The notes beneath the pieces were generated by a model that saw only the letters and a program-made list of their open reading frames with translations, was not told the origin of the DNA and did not search any database. Positions 9,246 through 17,430 of a stretch of DNA of 41,650 nt are shown one piece after another; position 1 is the stretch's first letter, and each line of letters starts with the position of its first letter. Source of the DNA: Polyangiaceae bacterium (GTDB lineage Bacteria > Myxococcota_A > Polyangia > Polyangiales > Houyiibacteriaceae); contig JALVDI010000105.1 of NCBI GenBank assembly GCA_027009115.1, positions 1-41,650 on the forward strand, written 5' to 3'. The position numbers were made by a program, and so were the translations under genes.

Positions 9246-10003
9246 GCCCCGAGCTGACGGCGCAGCCGCTCCAGGTCTTCGGGAGTGTCGACGCCATGCG
9301 GAGGCGCCTGGTCCACGACCCGTACCCGGATGCGGATGCCCTCCTCGAGGGCTCGGAGCTGTTCGAGGGACTCCGCCCGTTCGAGGGGGGATGGAGGCGT
9401 GGAGGCCAGCAGCCGCAACGTGTCGACGCGGTAGGCGTAAAGCCCGATGTGGCGCAGGTAACGAATGCCTGCCGGAAGGGTCGAGGGCTGCCCCGCCGCG
9501 AAGGCGTCGCGCGCCCACGGGATCGGCGCGCGGCTGAAGTAGAGCGCGTGCTCCGAGTCGTCGAGAACGACCTTGACGACGTTCGGACAGAAGAGGTCTT
9601 CGGCGGACTCGATGGGTGTGGCCATCGTGGCAATGCCGGCGTCCGGTCCGTCGGCGAGAACGTCGGCGAGCTGCGCCGGCAGATCGGTGGGCACGAGCGG
9701 TTCGTCGCCTTGGAGGTTGACCACGATGTCGTGGGCGCCCCAGCGGCGCTTCTCGGCGACTTCGGCGAGGCGGTCGGTGCCCGAGGCGTGATCGGTCCGG
9801 GTCATCTCGACGTCGCCGCCCACCGAGCGCACGGCGTCGGCGACGCGCGGGTCATCGGTAGCGACGACGATCTCGGCCGCTCCCGACACTGCCGCGCGCT
9901 CGAGCACGTGCAGGACGAGGGGCCGGCCCGCGATCTCGAGGAGCGGCTTGCCCGGCAGCCGCGTCGAAGCGTACCGGGCCGGGATCACCACGCGAAAGCT
10001 CAT
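9242..10003 (-). CDS. kdsB: 3-deoxy-manno-octulosonate cytidylyltransferase (CMP-Kdo synthetase)
   Basis: 253 residues, the usual family length. It makes CMP-Kdo from Kdo and CTP, the donor for KpsS and KpsC. Motifs seen: [17 protein letters not shown] at the N-terminus (nucleotide binding), [19 protein letters not shown], and the C-terminal IETPEDL-like segment [11 protein letters not shown]. The ATG at 10003 overlaps the kdsC stop by 4 bp, and its own stop overlaps the kpsC start by 4 bp, so translation is probably coupled. This copy sits in the capsule operon. Whether another kdsB serves LPS elsewhere cannot be seen here. Confidence 0.96.
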   Translation of the reverse strand: MSFRVVIPARYASTRLPGKPLLEIAGRPLVLHVLERAAVSGAAEIVVATDDPRVADAVRSVGGDVEMTRTDHASGTDRLAEVAEKRRWGAHDIVVNLQGDEPLVPTDLPAQLADVLADGPDAGIATMATPIESAEDLFCPNVVKVVLDDSEHALYFSRAPIPWARDAFAAGQPSTLPAGIRYLRHIGLYAYRVDTLRLLASTPPSPLERAESLEQLRALEEGIRIRVRVVDQAPPHGVDTPEDLERLRRQLGA

Positions 10004-10554
10004 GCGGGCTTCCCCACCTTGGCTCGCAGCAGGTCCTCGACCGCGTCGCTCAGGCGGCCCCGGGCCTCCAGGAGCCAGTCGGCGATCTCGCGGACGGCGC
10101 CGTGCCCGCCTGGCCGGTCGGTGATCCAGTCGACCTCGTCACGGACGATCGGGTGCGCGTCCGCGGGGGCGATGGGCAGCCCGACTCGCCGCAGCACCGG
10201 AAGGTCGAGCACGTCATCGCCGCAATAGGCTACCTCGCTCGCGCTCAACGAGAGCTCACTCAGCAGCTCGTCGAGGGCGCGCTCTTTGTCGCTGCGGCCG
10301 AGGTAGGTGCGGGCGATCCCGAGCTCGTCCAGGCGCGCGCGCAACGCGGGCGCGCTTCGGGCGCTGATGACGGCGACCTCGATGCCCTCGCGCATGAGGA
10401 GCTTGAGCCCAAGGCCGTCCTTGGCGTCGAAGGTCTTGAGCTGCTCGCCCTGAGGGCCATAGAGGAGACGGCCATCGGTCAACACGCCGTCAACATCCAG
10501 GACCAGGAGGCGAATGCGTGCCGCCTCCTTCGAGCTGAGGGTGATGTCTTCCAT
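10000..10554 (-). CDS. kdsC: 3-deoxy-D-manno-octulosonate 8-phosphate phosphatase
   Basis: 184 residues, HAD superfamily without a cap domain, typical KdsC length. It removes phosphate from Kdo-8-P to give Kdo. The catalytic motif is intact ([13 protein letters not shown], with both Asp residues), followed by [18 protein letters not shown] (motif II Ser) and [12 protein letters not shown] (motif IV Asp pair). The ATG at 10554 follows the kdsA stop with no gap, and the end overlaps kdsB as ATGA. Cytosolic enzyme. Confidence 0.96.
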   Translation of the reverse strand: MEDITLSSKEAARIRLLVLDVDGVLTDGRLLYGPQGEQLKTFDAKDGLGLKLLMREGIEVAVISARSAPALRARLDELGIARTYLGRSDKERALDELLSELSLSASEVAYCGDDVLDLPVLRRVGLPIAPADAHPIVRDEVDWITDRPGGHGAVREIADWLLEARGRLSDAVEDLLRAKVGKPA

Positions 10555-11385
10555 TCAGAGCTCTTCGGAGTAGGGGCGCTTCTTCACGGTTTGGTCCAGC
10601 TCGACCAGGACCGAGAGCAACTCCTCCATGCGCCCGAGCGGCCACATGTTCGGTCCGTCGCTCAACGCGCGATCCGGGTCGGGGTGCGTCTCCATGAACA
10701 CGCCGCTGACCCCCGCGGCAACCGCGGCGCGGGCAAGCACCGGCACCATCTGGCGTTGCCCGCCGGAGGAGGCCCCTTGGCCCCCCGGCTGTTGAACCGA
10801 GTGGGTCGCGTCGAAGACGATTGGGCATCCAAACGATCGCATCTGCGCCAGCCCCCGCATATCGGAGATGAGCGTGTTGTAACCGAAGCTCACGCCGCGC
10901 TCGCAGATCATGATTTGGTCGTTGCCCACGTCGCGACACTTCTGCACGACGTTCGCCATGTCCCAAGGTGCGAGAAACTGCCCCTTCTTGATGTTCACGG
11001 GCTTGCCGGCGCGGGCGACCCGCTGGAGGAAGTCGGTCTGCCGCACGAGGAACGCCGGCGTCTGCAAGACATCGACGACGGCGGCCACCTCGTCGATGGG
11101 CGTGTTCTCGTGGACGTCGGTCAAGGTCGGCACGCCCAGCCGCGCCTTGACGTCGGCCAAGACCCGTAGCCCCTCCTCGAGGCCGGGGCCTCGAAAGGAG
11201 CGGGCCGAGGTGCGGTTCGCCTTGTCGAAGCTTGCCTTGAAGATGTACGGGACGCCGAGCCGCTCCGCGATCGCCTTCATCGTCTCAGCGACCTCGAAGA
11301 CGAGGTCCCGGCTCTCGATGACGCAGGGTCCCGCGATGAGGAAAAAGGGCTCGCGGGGACCTACCTCGTAGCCGACCAGCTTCAT
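10555..11385 (-). CDS. kdsA: 3-deoxy-8-phosphooctulonate synthase (Kdo-8-P synthase)
   Basis: 276 residues from the ATG at 11385. An earlier in-frame TTG at 11430 would add 15 unconserved residues and is less likely. It condenses phosphoenolpyruvate with arabinose-5-phosphate. Seen: [65 protein letters not shown] and [12 protein letters not shown]. Cys in GPCVIES, where the E. coli enzyme has Asn, is the hallmark of the metal-dependent class of KdsA. That class assignment is inferred from this one residue and its context. The 41 bp before it, after kpsD, hold no clear terminator. Confidence 0.96.
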   Translation of the reverse strand: MKLVGYEVGPREPFFLIAGPCVIESRDLVFEVAETMKAIAERLGVPYIFKASFDKANRTSARSFRGPGLEEGLRVLADVKARLGVPTLTDVHENTPIDEVAAVVDVLQTPAFLVRQTDFLQRVARAGKPVNIKKGQFLAPWDMANVVQKCRDVGNDQIMICERGVSFGYNTLISDMRGLAQMRSFGCPIVFDATHSVQQPGGQGASSGGQRQMVPVLARAAVAAGVSGVFMETHPDPDRALSDGPNMWPLGRMEELLSVLVELDQTVKKRPYSEEL

Positions 11386-11426
11386 GGCGCCTAACCTAGC
11401 AGGCTCCGCGGAAACTCCCAGGGGCC

Positions 11427-13025
11427 TCAAATGCGCAGGAGCACCGAGGCTGCGACAGCGATCTGATAGACGATTCGAGACAGATCGATCGCGTTCTGGA
11501 AGACCTTTCGGTCGATCCGCGGCGGCACCAGAATCTCGTCGCCGGGCTGGATTGGGGTATCCGCCGGGCCCACGACGACCTCGGCGTTCGGTCGCAGCAC
11601 GATCACGGCGTCCGTCTCGGCCCGGTTGGAGAATCCGCCCGCCATGGCTACGTAGTCCCGCACCGTCAGGTCCGGCCGGTACATGACCGCCTGGGAGAAC
11701 TGCACCTCCCCGCCGACCCTCACGACGTTCGTGCGCGAAGGGATCACGATGGTGTCGCCGTCCTGAAGGAGGACATTGAGCTGGGTGCCCGCCGTCGAGG
11801 TCACGACCCGTCCGAGGGGCTGGATGTTCCGCGCCTGCTGGACGAACGTGCGAATCAGCTCCGCCTCGCGGACCCGGATTTCGCTCTCGCCGCTCGTGTC
11901 CGAGAGGGCGAGCAGCGCGCTTCGCTCGAGGCGATCGAGGCTCTCCTGGATGGTCCGGCGCTGGGCTCGGGCCACCGCAGGGCGACGCAGATGAACGGCA
12001 CCGCTGTGGGCGAGCTCGGGGTCGACGCGCACCCAGTTGAGCAGGTCGAGCAGGCGAGTTCCGCGCCGTACCGCGAGCTCCCTGGGCCCTTCGACCTCGC
12101 CTTCGAGGTGGACGACGATCTCGCCGGGCCGGCCTTCCTCGCGCAAGGTCACGACGTCGCCGTCCTGCAGGAGCGTGTCGCGGAAACGCTCGGCGGAGAG
12201 GGTCTGGACTTGGGGACGCCCGGCGCGGACGCCCCGGAGAGTCACGGCGTTTGCCCGTGCGTCGCTGCCGACCACCTCGAGCACCTGCGCGCCGGTGGCC
12301 TCGGCGCCGGCGAGCTCGACGAGGGTGCGCTCACCGTCGGGAGCTCGGACCTCGACGACGGACCCGGGCCGGCCGACGAGGATCGTGTCGCCGTCGGCGA
12401 GCTGGGGCGTCGGGAGGGTCCCCTGAAGGAGGAACTCGTAGAGGTCGGCGCGCGCGATCTCCGTGCCTTGGCGAAGCACGCGGATGTCGCGGTAGCTCCC
12501 GTTGCGCGGGTGGATGCCGCCGGCTTGGGCGAGGAAGAAGAGGAGCGAGTCGCTCGGGATCCCCGCGTAGCGTCCCGGTCGCATCACGCCGCCAGTGACG
12601 AAGACGGCGACGGGGCTGGCGGTCAGTAGGTTCGTGTAGACGCCGAAGTTGCCGCGGTAAACCCGCGCGATCGCCCGACGCACGGTGGCCGTCAGGTCGG
12701 CGTTGCGTACGCCCGCCAAGTGCACCGGGCCGATGCCCGGCAGGAAGATGTTGCCTTGGGTGTCGACGACGAAGACGTCGTTGATGGTCAGCGCGCCCCA
12801 GGCGTTCACCATCACGCGATCGCCGGAGAGGATCTCGTAGTCGGGGTTGATGCCGTTCTCGCGCTGGGCGGCGTAGTTGCCCGAGAAGAGGTTGGCGCCG
12901 AAGGGCCGAGGGCCGGTCGCCGACTCGCCCGTGGACGAAGGCGAGGGGTCCGTGGACGAAGACTCTTGGGCGGCGACGAGGGCCGGCAACAGAGCGACGG
13001 AGAGGGCGAGGAGCAAGCGAACCAT
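11427..13025 (-). CDS. kpsD: Capsule export outer-membrane polysaccharide exporter (KpsD/Wza-type OPX)
   Basis: 532 residues from the ATG at 13025. The start is supported by an upstream GGAAG and by the signal peptide that begins at once ([19 protein letters not shown]). A polysaccharide-export domain follows ([15 protein letters not shown]..., then [15 protein letters not shown]), and then SLBB-type beta-grasp units ([50 protein letters not shown]). The C-terminus ends in a hydrophobic segment after [22 protein letters not shown]. It should form the periplasmic and outer-membrane conduit that takes polymer from the KpsMT/KpsE complex. The length fits E. coli KpsD better than Wza. Confidence 0.9.
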   Translation of the reverse strand: MVRLLLALSVALLPALVAAQESSSTDPSPSSTGESATGPRPFGANLFSGNYAAQRENGINPDYEILSGDRVMVNAWGALTINDVFVVDTQGNIFLPGIGPVHLAGVRNADLTATVRRAIARVYRGNFGVYTNLLTASPVAVFVTGGVMRPGRYAGIPSDSLLFFLAQAGGIHPRNGSYRDIRVLRQGTEIARADLYEFLLQGTLPTPQLADGDTILVGRPGSVVEVRAPDGERTLVELAGAEATGAQVLEVVGSDARANAVTLRGVRAGRPQVQTLSAERFRDTLLQDGDVVTLREEGRPGEIVVHLEGEVEGPRELAVRRGTRLLDLLNWVRVDPELAHSGAVHLRRPAVARAQRRTIQESLDRLERSALLALSDTSGESEIRVREAELIRTFVQQARNIQPLGRVVTSTAGTQLNVLLQDGDTIVIPSRTNVVRVGGEVQFSQAVMYRPDLTVRDYVAMAGGFSNRAETDAVIVLRPNAEVVVGPADTPIQPGDEILVPPRIDRKVFQNAIDLSRIVYQIAVAASVLLRI

Positions 13026-13053
13026 GGCGAACTTCCGCGGCGACGTGCCGCGT

Positions 13054-14199
13054 TCAGACGTTGGCATGCTCGCGAATCGATGCCAGCAGAAGGGTGCCGA
13101 TGCCAAGCGCGGCGAAGGACAGCACCAGGACGGTCAGCACCGAGTGCCAGAAGCGAGGGTGCGTCGGCGCGTCCGGCCGGGAAGGGCGCGCAATGGTCAC
13201 GAGGTAGCGGTGTTGGCGGTCCGCCTCGACCCGAGCGACCTCCAGGGAAGCGAGCGCCGACTGGTAGGCGCGCTCGGCGAACTCTTTCTCGGCGGCCACG
13301 GGCTCGAAGCGGGCGATGCTCTCGCGCAGCGAGTCGTCGTCCCCGACCATCTGTCGGTCTTGGCGCGCGAGCTGCTGCGCCAGCCCCGCGACTCGAGCCT
13401 GGGCTTGGCGGAGCTGGGGCGCCCCCGGCTGGAGCGTCGCCCGCAGGGCGCTCAGCTCGGCGCGCGCGCTCGCCAGGTCGGCTTCGAGGCGGCTGCGGAC
13501 GGTGATCACGGCTTCGGCGGAGGCCGCCGGGTCGAGGATCGCCCCCTCCCGCTGGGCCTCGACGAAGGCCTGCCGGGCCTTGGTGAGCCGCTCCTCGGCG
13601 CGGGTGAGCTCCTGGCGCGCGAGATCGATTCGGTCGCGCCGGGCCCGTGCGGTCATCTCATTGACCATGCGCTCGCTGGCGTCGAGGATCGCCGTCGCGA
13701 GTTCCTCGGCCTTCTCGGCCGAGAAAGCCTTGACGCGGAGTCGGAGGGTGCCCGACTGGGTGTCGTGCTCGACGCTGACCTTCTGGCGGAAGTAGGCGTA
13801 ACGATCTTCGACGGAGGCGTTCGCGGGAAGGCGCGAGAAGTAGTCGACGCTTGGCGCACCGTAGTGTTCGACGAAGCCATGCGCCTGAACGAGGTGGTCG
13901 AGGATGTCCCTCGACTCGATGTACTCCCGCACCATCATGACGTCCCGGCCCGCGGAGCTCGGCACCGACGCGATGAGCAGCTCCAGGCCGCCAACGCCGC
14001 CCCCCCCATCGGCCGATTGGATCGTGAACGCCGTGACCGACTCGTACTGGGGGGTGGCGATCGCACCGTAGTAGATCGCCGCGACGAGAGTCGGCATACC
14101 GACCCCGAGCAACATACGCCGCGCGACCCTTCGGGCGCGGAGCTTGCGGAGAGCGCGGGCGGTACTGGCGCGCGATTCGCCGGGGACTTTGCCGCTCAT
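13054..14199 (-). CDS. kpsE: Capsule export inner-membrane co-polymerase-like protein KpsE
   Basis: 381 residues from the ATG at 14199, which overlaps the kpsT stop as ATGA. It has the classic PCP-3/KpsE layout: a basic N-terminus, one membrane segment (about 29-50, LLGVGMPTLVAAIYYGAI), a periplasmic region with YESVTAFTIQ, long coiled coils (about 170-300, many Arg/Glu/Ala heptads), and a second membrane segment near the C-terminus (SVLTVLVLSFAALGIGTLLL). In the known system it links the ABC transporter KpsMT to the outer-membrane exporter KpsD. Confidence 0.92.
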   Translation of the reverse strand: MSGKVPGESRASTARALRKLRARRVARRMLLGVGMPTLVAAIYYGAIATPQYESVTAFTIQSADGGGGVGGLELLIASVPSSAGRDVMMVREYIESRDILDHLVQAHGFVEHYGAPSVDYFSRLPANASVEDRYAYFRQKVSVEHDTQSGTLRLRVKAFSAEKAEELATAILDASERMVNEMTARARRDRIDLARQELTRAEERLTKARQAFVEAQREGAILDPAASAEAVITVRSRLEADLASARAELSALRATLQPGAPQLRQAQARVAGLAQQLARQDRQMVGDDDSLRESIARFEPVAAEKEFAERAYQSALASLEVARVEADRQHRYLVTIARPSRPDAPTHPRFWHSVLTVLVLSFAALGIGTLLLASIREHANV

Positions 14200-14948
14200 G
14201 ACATGGCCTCGTAGGACTTGGCGGCCTCGTCGATGTCGTCGAAGAGCTCGAGGCGGCCGCGGCGCAGAATCGCGCACTTGTCGCAGTACTTGCGGATCGT
14301 GCCGAGCTGATGGGAGACGATGATCACCGAGCTCCGCTCCCGCCGCTCGGCGAAGGCGCGCACGCACTTTTCCTGGAACGAGGAGTCGCCGACCGCCGTC
14401 ACCTCGTCGACCAGGTAGACATCGAAGTCGATGGCCATCGACAGGCCGAAGGCGAGGCGGGCGCGCATACCCGACGAGTACGTACGGACGGGCATGCGGA
14501 AGTACTCGCCGATCTCCGCGAAGGCGCGGGCGTATTCGACGACGTAGTCGATGTCCGCGGCGTAGATGCGCGCGACGAAGCGGCAGTTCTCTTCGCCGCT
14601 GAGCGATCCGTTGAACCCACCGGAGAAGCCGATCGGCCAGGACACCCGACCGTGCCGGAGCACGCGCCCGGCGTCGGGCTGTTCGGCGCCTCCAAGAATG
14701 CGCAGCAGGGTACTCTTGCCGGCGCCGTTGCGCCCAAGGATGCCCACGCTTTCGGTCTGATCGAAGCGCGCGTCGATTCGGTCGAGGACCACGTGATCGC
14801 CGGCGTGCGTCCGATAGACCTTCGTCACGCCGCGCAGCTCGATGGACCCCGGTGCGTCGATGGGTGGAGCGGCGGACGAGGGGCCGTCGCCGGGAGCCCA
14901 GAGTCGCTGGAGTCGCTCGGCCCAGCCTGGGGTGGCTCGGGCGATCAT
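14196..14948 (-). CDS. kpsT: Capsule polysaccharide ABC transporter ATPase KpsT
   Basis: 250 residues from the ATG at 14948, overlapping the kpsM stop by 4 bp. An open frame continues far upstream but lies on top of kpsM. Walker A is GRNGAGKST (72-80), the signature is YSSGMRARLAF, Walker B is DVYLVDE and the H-loop is IVSHQ. It powers export of the lipid-linked capsule across the cytoplasmic membrane. It carries about 33 more N-terminal residues than E. coli KpsT (about 219 aa), a Pro/Ala-rich stretch of no recognised function. Confidence 0.95.
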   Translation of the reverse strand: MIARATPGWAERLQRLWAPGDGPSSAAPPIDAPGSIELRGVTKVYRTHAGDHVVLDRIDARFDQTESVGILGRNGAGKSTLLRILGGAEQPDAGRVLRHGRVSWPIGFSGGFNGSLSGEENCRFVARIYAADIDYVVEYARAFAEIGEYFRMPVRTYSSGMRARLAFGLSMAIDFDVYLVDEVTAVGDSSFQEKCVRAFAERRERSSVIIVSHQLGTIRKYCDKCAILRRGRLELFDDIDEAAKSYEAMS

Positions 14949-15727
14949 GTGAGCTGCACCTTGCTGCGGACCTTGCGCTCGAGGGTCAGCCCGACGAACG
15001 CCAGGCCAACGATCCACAGCACGACGTAGCCGGGATCGGCGTAGCGCGCGTGGTAGGTGGGAAACCAACCGTCGCGGACCATCTCCACGCAGTGCAGGAT
15101 CGGGTTGTAGAGCATGATCTCGCGCACCCGGGTGGGGATCGCGTTGGCCGTGAAGAACAGCCCGGAGATCCAGAACAGCGGACGAAAGAGCGGGCCACGG
15201 ATGCGATCGACGGAGTTCGTCATCACGCCGGCGGCGCACAGGACCAGGCCCAGGGCCATGCCGAACAAACCCGCGAGGCCGAGCCCCGTGGCCACCCGGA
15301 GCGCGTCGTCCAGGACGAAGCCTTCGGTGAAGAGCGCCCAGCCACCGGTGATCACCAAGAGGACGACCGTCAGCGTCGCGACCTCCAGCGCGCCTCGAGC
15401 CAGGATCAGGTCGAGGGTGTGGACGTGCGGGTAGAAGAGAAGGGCCTTGTTGCCGTTGATCGCCTGGCTGCCTTTTTCGGCCGTTTGCATGGCCATGCTG
15501 TAGGGAATGATCCCCGTGGCCAGAAAGGGCACCACATCCATGCCGTCGGGGGCCTGTCGGTGTGCGATGGCGAAGAACCCCCAGAACGTACCGATCCACA
15601 GAAGCGGCTCCAGGAGCGCCCAGAGGTAGCCGAGGCGGTGTGCGCCGAAGCGCGTCCGCGTCTCGCGGAGGGCGAGGGCGTGAACCACCCGGAGCTGCAC
15701 CAGAGCGCCGCGGAGCAGGGAGCTCAT
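14945..15727 (-). CDS. kpsM: Capsule polysaccharide ABC transporter permease KpsM
   Basis: 260 residues, ABC-2 permease family with about six membrane segments. The family N-terminus is clear (ALALRETRTRFGAHRLGYLWALLEPLLWIGTFW), as is the C-terminal loop YNPILHCVEMVRDGWFPTYHARYADPGY typical of KpsM/Wzm. The ATG at 15727 overlaps the stop of the upstream lipoprotein gene, and the stop overlaps kpsT. Both are 4-bp ATGA overlaps, so a fixed subunit ratio through coupled translation is likely. Confidence 0.95.
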   Translation of the reverse strand: MSSLLRGALVQLRVVHALALRETRTRFGAHRLGYLWALLEPLLWIGTFWGFFAIAHRQAPDGMDVVPFLATGIIPYSMAMQTAEKGSQAINGNKALLFYPHVHTLDLILARGALEVATLTVVLLVITGGWALFTEGFVLDDALRVATGLGLAGLFGMALGLVLCAAGVMTNSVDRIRGPLFRPLFWISGLFFTANAIPTRVREIMLYNPILHCVEMVRDGWFPTYHARYADPGYVVLWIVGLAFVGLTLERKVRSKVQLT

Positions 15728-16083
15728 GGCGACTCCGCCACGAAAGGGTTGGGGACGAAAACCCAGCGGCCGTCCCCGTCGTCGCAGGCGAGCCGCTGGC
15801 GTGGAGCCTCGGCGTCAATGCGAACGTGGCGGCAGGTCCGTCCGCTGGCCGCGACGTAGGCCGCGCTGGCGGTGAACACCTCGCCTTCGAGTCGCACGGG
15901 CTCGTCTGCCGGCAAGGAACCCAGCCGGGCCAGCAGCAGCTCTTCCCCTCGGGTGGAGGCGAGCTCGACACTCGGCCGGAGCGTGGCCGCGTGCCAGATC
16001 TCGCTCTCCGTGGGTGCCGCGCCGGCCCCGCAGCCCCACGCCAAGGACGTGAGCAAGAGCGACGCGCCGAGCCGATGCCCCAT
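15724..16083 (-). CDS. Small lipoprotein embedded in the capsule operon, function unknown
   Basis: 119 residues. The N-terminus is a short hydrophobic signal ending LAWGC (Cys18), an imperfect lipobox. The C-terminal part has two cysteines in a GRTCRHVRID...RLACDDGDGRWVF pattern. By eye this resembles the C-terminal end of 17-kDa-antigen-like (RT0821/Lpp0805-type) surface lipoproteins, which have G..CR ... AC...DG.W. It lies between kpsF (15-bp gap) and kpsM (4-bp overlap), so it is made together with the exporter. A periplasmic or outer-membrane role in capsule export or attachment is inferred from position only. Confidence 0.8.
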   Translation of the reverse strand: MGHRLGASLLLTSLAWGCGAGAAPTESEIWHAATLRPSVELASTRGEELLLARLGSLPADEPVRLEGEVFTASAAYVAASGRTCRHVRIDAEAPRQRLACDDGDGRWVFVPNPFVAESP

Positions 16084-16098
16084 CTCGACGACCTCGGC

Positions 16099-17073
16099 CT
16101 AGGCCGACCTGCGGGAGAAGGTGCCACAGACTCGGCCGCTCTCGTCGACGACGACGAGCGCGCCGACCTCAACAGCCTCCAGGAGCTCTTCGGCGTCGGC
16201 CACGAGCGCGTCGATGGCGACGACCGGAGGCTCCGGCGACATCACCTCCTCGACAGGCTGATCGAGGTCCTCGAAGCCCTTCTGCAGCTCTCCGGCGCCG
16301 ACGACGCCCACGAGGCGGTCGCCGTCGAGGACCAGAGCGAAGGGCAGGGGCGACCTGGCCAGGGCGAGGGCGCACTCCCGCACGGGGGAGCCGACCCGAA
16401 CGACTGGGATCGGGTCGCTGGACATCACGTCCCCCACCCGCGAGAGCCGCCGTCCGAGGCTGCCGCCGGGGTGGAGCTTGGCGAAGTCTTCCTCACGGAA
16501 GCCTCGAAGCCGCGTCAGCGCCGCGGCCAGGGCGTCGCCCATGGCGAGAGTCGCGAGGGTCGAGCTCGTGGGCGCGAGGTTGTTCGGGCAGATCTCGCGC
16601 TCGACCCCCACGTCCAGCAGCGCGTCCGCGCGTCGCGCCAGAGGCGAGCGCCGGTCGCCGACCATCACGACGAGGGGCACACCCTTGCGCTCGATGTGCG
16701 GGACGAGCCGAAGGACTTCCTCCGTGCGCCCGCTGTAGGAGATCAGGACGACCGCGTCCTTCTCCGTGATCATGCCGAGGTCCCCGTGGTAGGCCTCGGC
16801 AGCGTGGACGAAGAAGGCCGGCGTGCCCGTGCTCGCCAAGGTGGCGGCGATCTTGCGACCGATCAGGCCCGACTTCCCAACGCCGCAGAGGATCACATGC
16901 CCCTCGACTCGGCTGAGGATCCGAACCGCTCTGCCGAAGTTGGCGTCGACCCGATGCTGGAGCTGCGCCACGGCCTCGGCAAGCTCCCGGAGGCTGTCTC
17001 GGGCCTGGTTGGCCAGGGGATCGAGGACCGAGACGTTGGACTCGTTGGTGCGCGCTGTGGCGTTCAAACCCAT
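16099..17073 (-). CDS. kpsF: Arabinose-5-phosphate isomerase KpsF/KdsD
   Basis: 324 residues from the ATG at 17073. A longer in-frame start at 17169 adds an unlikely Arg/Pro/Ser-rich leader. It converts ribulose-5-phosphate to arabinose-5-phosphate, the first committed step to Kdo. The SIS domain (about 20-185) shows ILCGVGKSGLIGRKIAATLASTGTPAFFVHAAEAYHGDLG and ISYSGRTEE. CPNNLAPTSSTLATLAMGDALA is the family signature. Two CBS domains follow (about 205-324). It heads the leftward capsule operon. The full-length CBS pair separates it from short SIS-only proteins. Confidence 0.95.
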   Translation of the reverse strand: MGLNATARTNESNVSVLDPLANQARDSLRELAEAVAQLQHRVDANFGRAVRILSRVEGHVILCGVGKSGLIGRKIAATLASTGTPAFFVHAAEAYHGDLGMITEKDAVVLISYSGRTEEVLRLVPHIERKGVPLVVMVGDRRSPLARRADALLDVGVEREICPNNLAPTSSTLATLAMGDALAAALTRLRGFREEDFAKLHPGGSLGRRLSRVGDVMSSDPIPVVRVGSPVRECALALARSPLPFALVLDGDRLVGVVGAGELQKGFEDLDQPVEEVMSPEPPVVAIDALVADAEELLEAVEVGALVVVDESGRVCGTFSRRSA

Positions 17074-17430
17074 GGGATCAAGCTCTCTGAGAAGGTGCGA
17101 AGCGGACGGGGATTGGCGCGGGCGCCCACCCGGTCCGGTCGACCGAGCGCCACGCTCGGCCACCACCAAGCAGATACCGTACCACCGGCCGAATTCGCGT
17201 CTTCTTCTGCCGGCTTGCGCCCGATCGCGACACCGGCCGCGGCCAGTGTGACAGGCTGACTACGCTCGGTGTAGTTTTCAGCGGCCACTGAAGACCAGAA
17301 CGCCCGGGGCTTCCCCTCGATGGGGGAAGACGGACATTCGAGTCGCCTCGGCGGTGGAAACTCCAGTGGCCGATGAGCGCGCCCGTGCGACACAAAATGC
17401 GCTGAACGTACGACCAGCATTCGTGGGCCC
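17074..17430 (-). promoter_or_regulatory. Gap between phoH and the capsule operon, with several inverted repeats
   Basis: This 357-bp stretch must hold the capsule operon promoter if the operon has its own. I could not fix a -35/-10 pair. It contains a 10-bp palindrome CGGTCGACCG (17136-17145), a 7-bp hairpin CCGAGCG/CGCTCGG (17143-17159) that would lie in the kpsF leader, a 16-bp near-palindrome TTCAGCGGCCACTGAA (17277-17292), and a hairpin CTTCCCC/GGGGAAG (17310-17329). The last could end phoH transcription but has no following T run. No gene is seen. Confidence 0.4.

Noticed and set aside
7542-9257. A 571-codon open frame on the plus strand
   Set aside because: It lies opposite kpsC, whose two halves have clear family motifs. 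Long antisense frames are expected at this GC content.
9246-9518. Longer start for kpsC
   Set aside because: It overlaps kdsB deeply and lacks family similarity; the ATGA overlap at 9242-9245 fits the operon.
14949-16172. Upstream in-frame extension of kpsT to 658 codons
   Set aside because: The extension lies on top of kpsM and the lipoprotein gene in another frame and has Arg/Pro-rich nonsense composition; the ATGA start at 14948 is better.
15562-17259. A 565-codon open frame on the plus strand
   Set aside because: It spans the antisense of kpsM, the lipoprotein gene and kpsF; composition is unlike a real protein.
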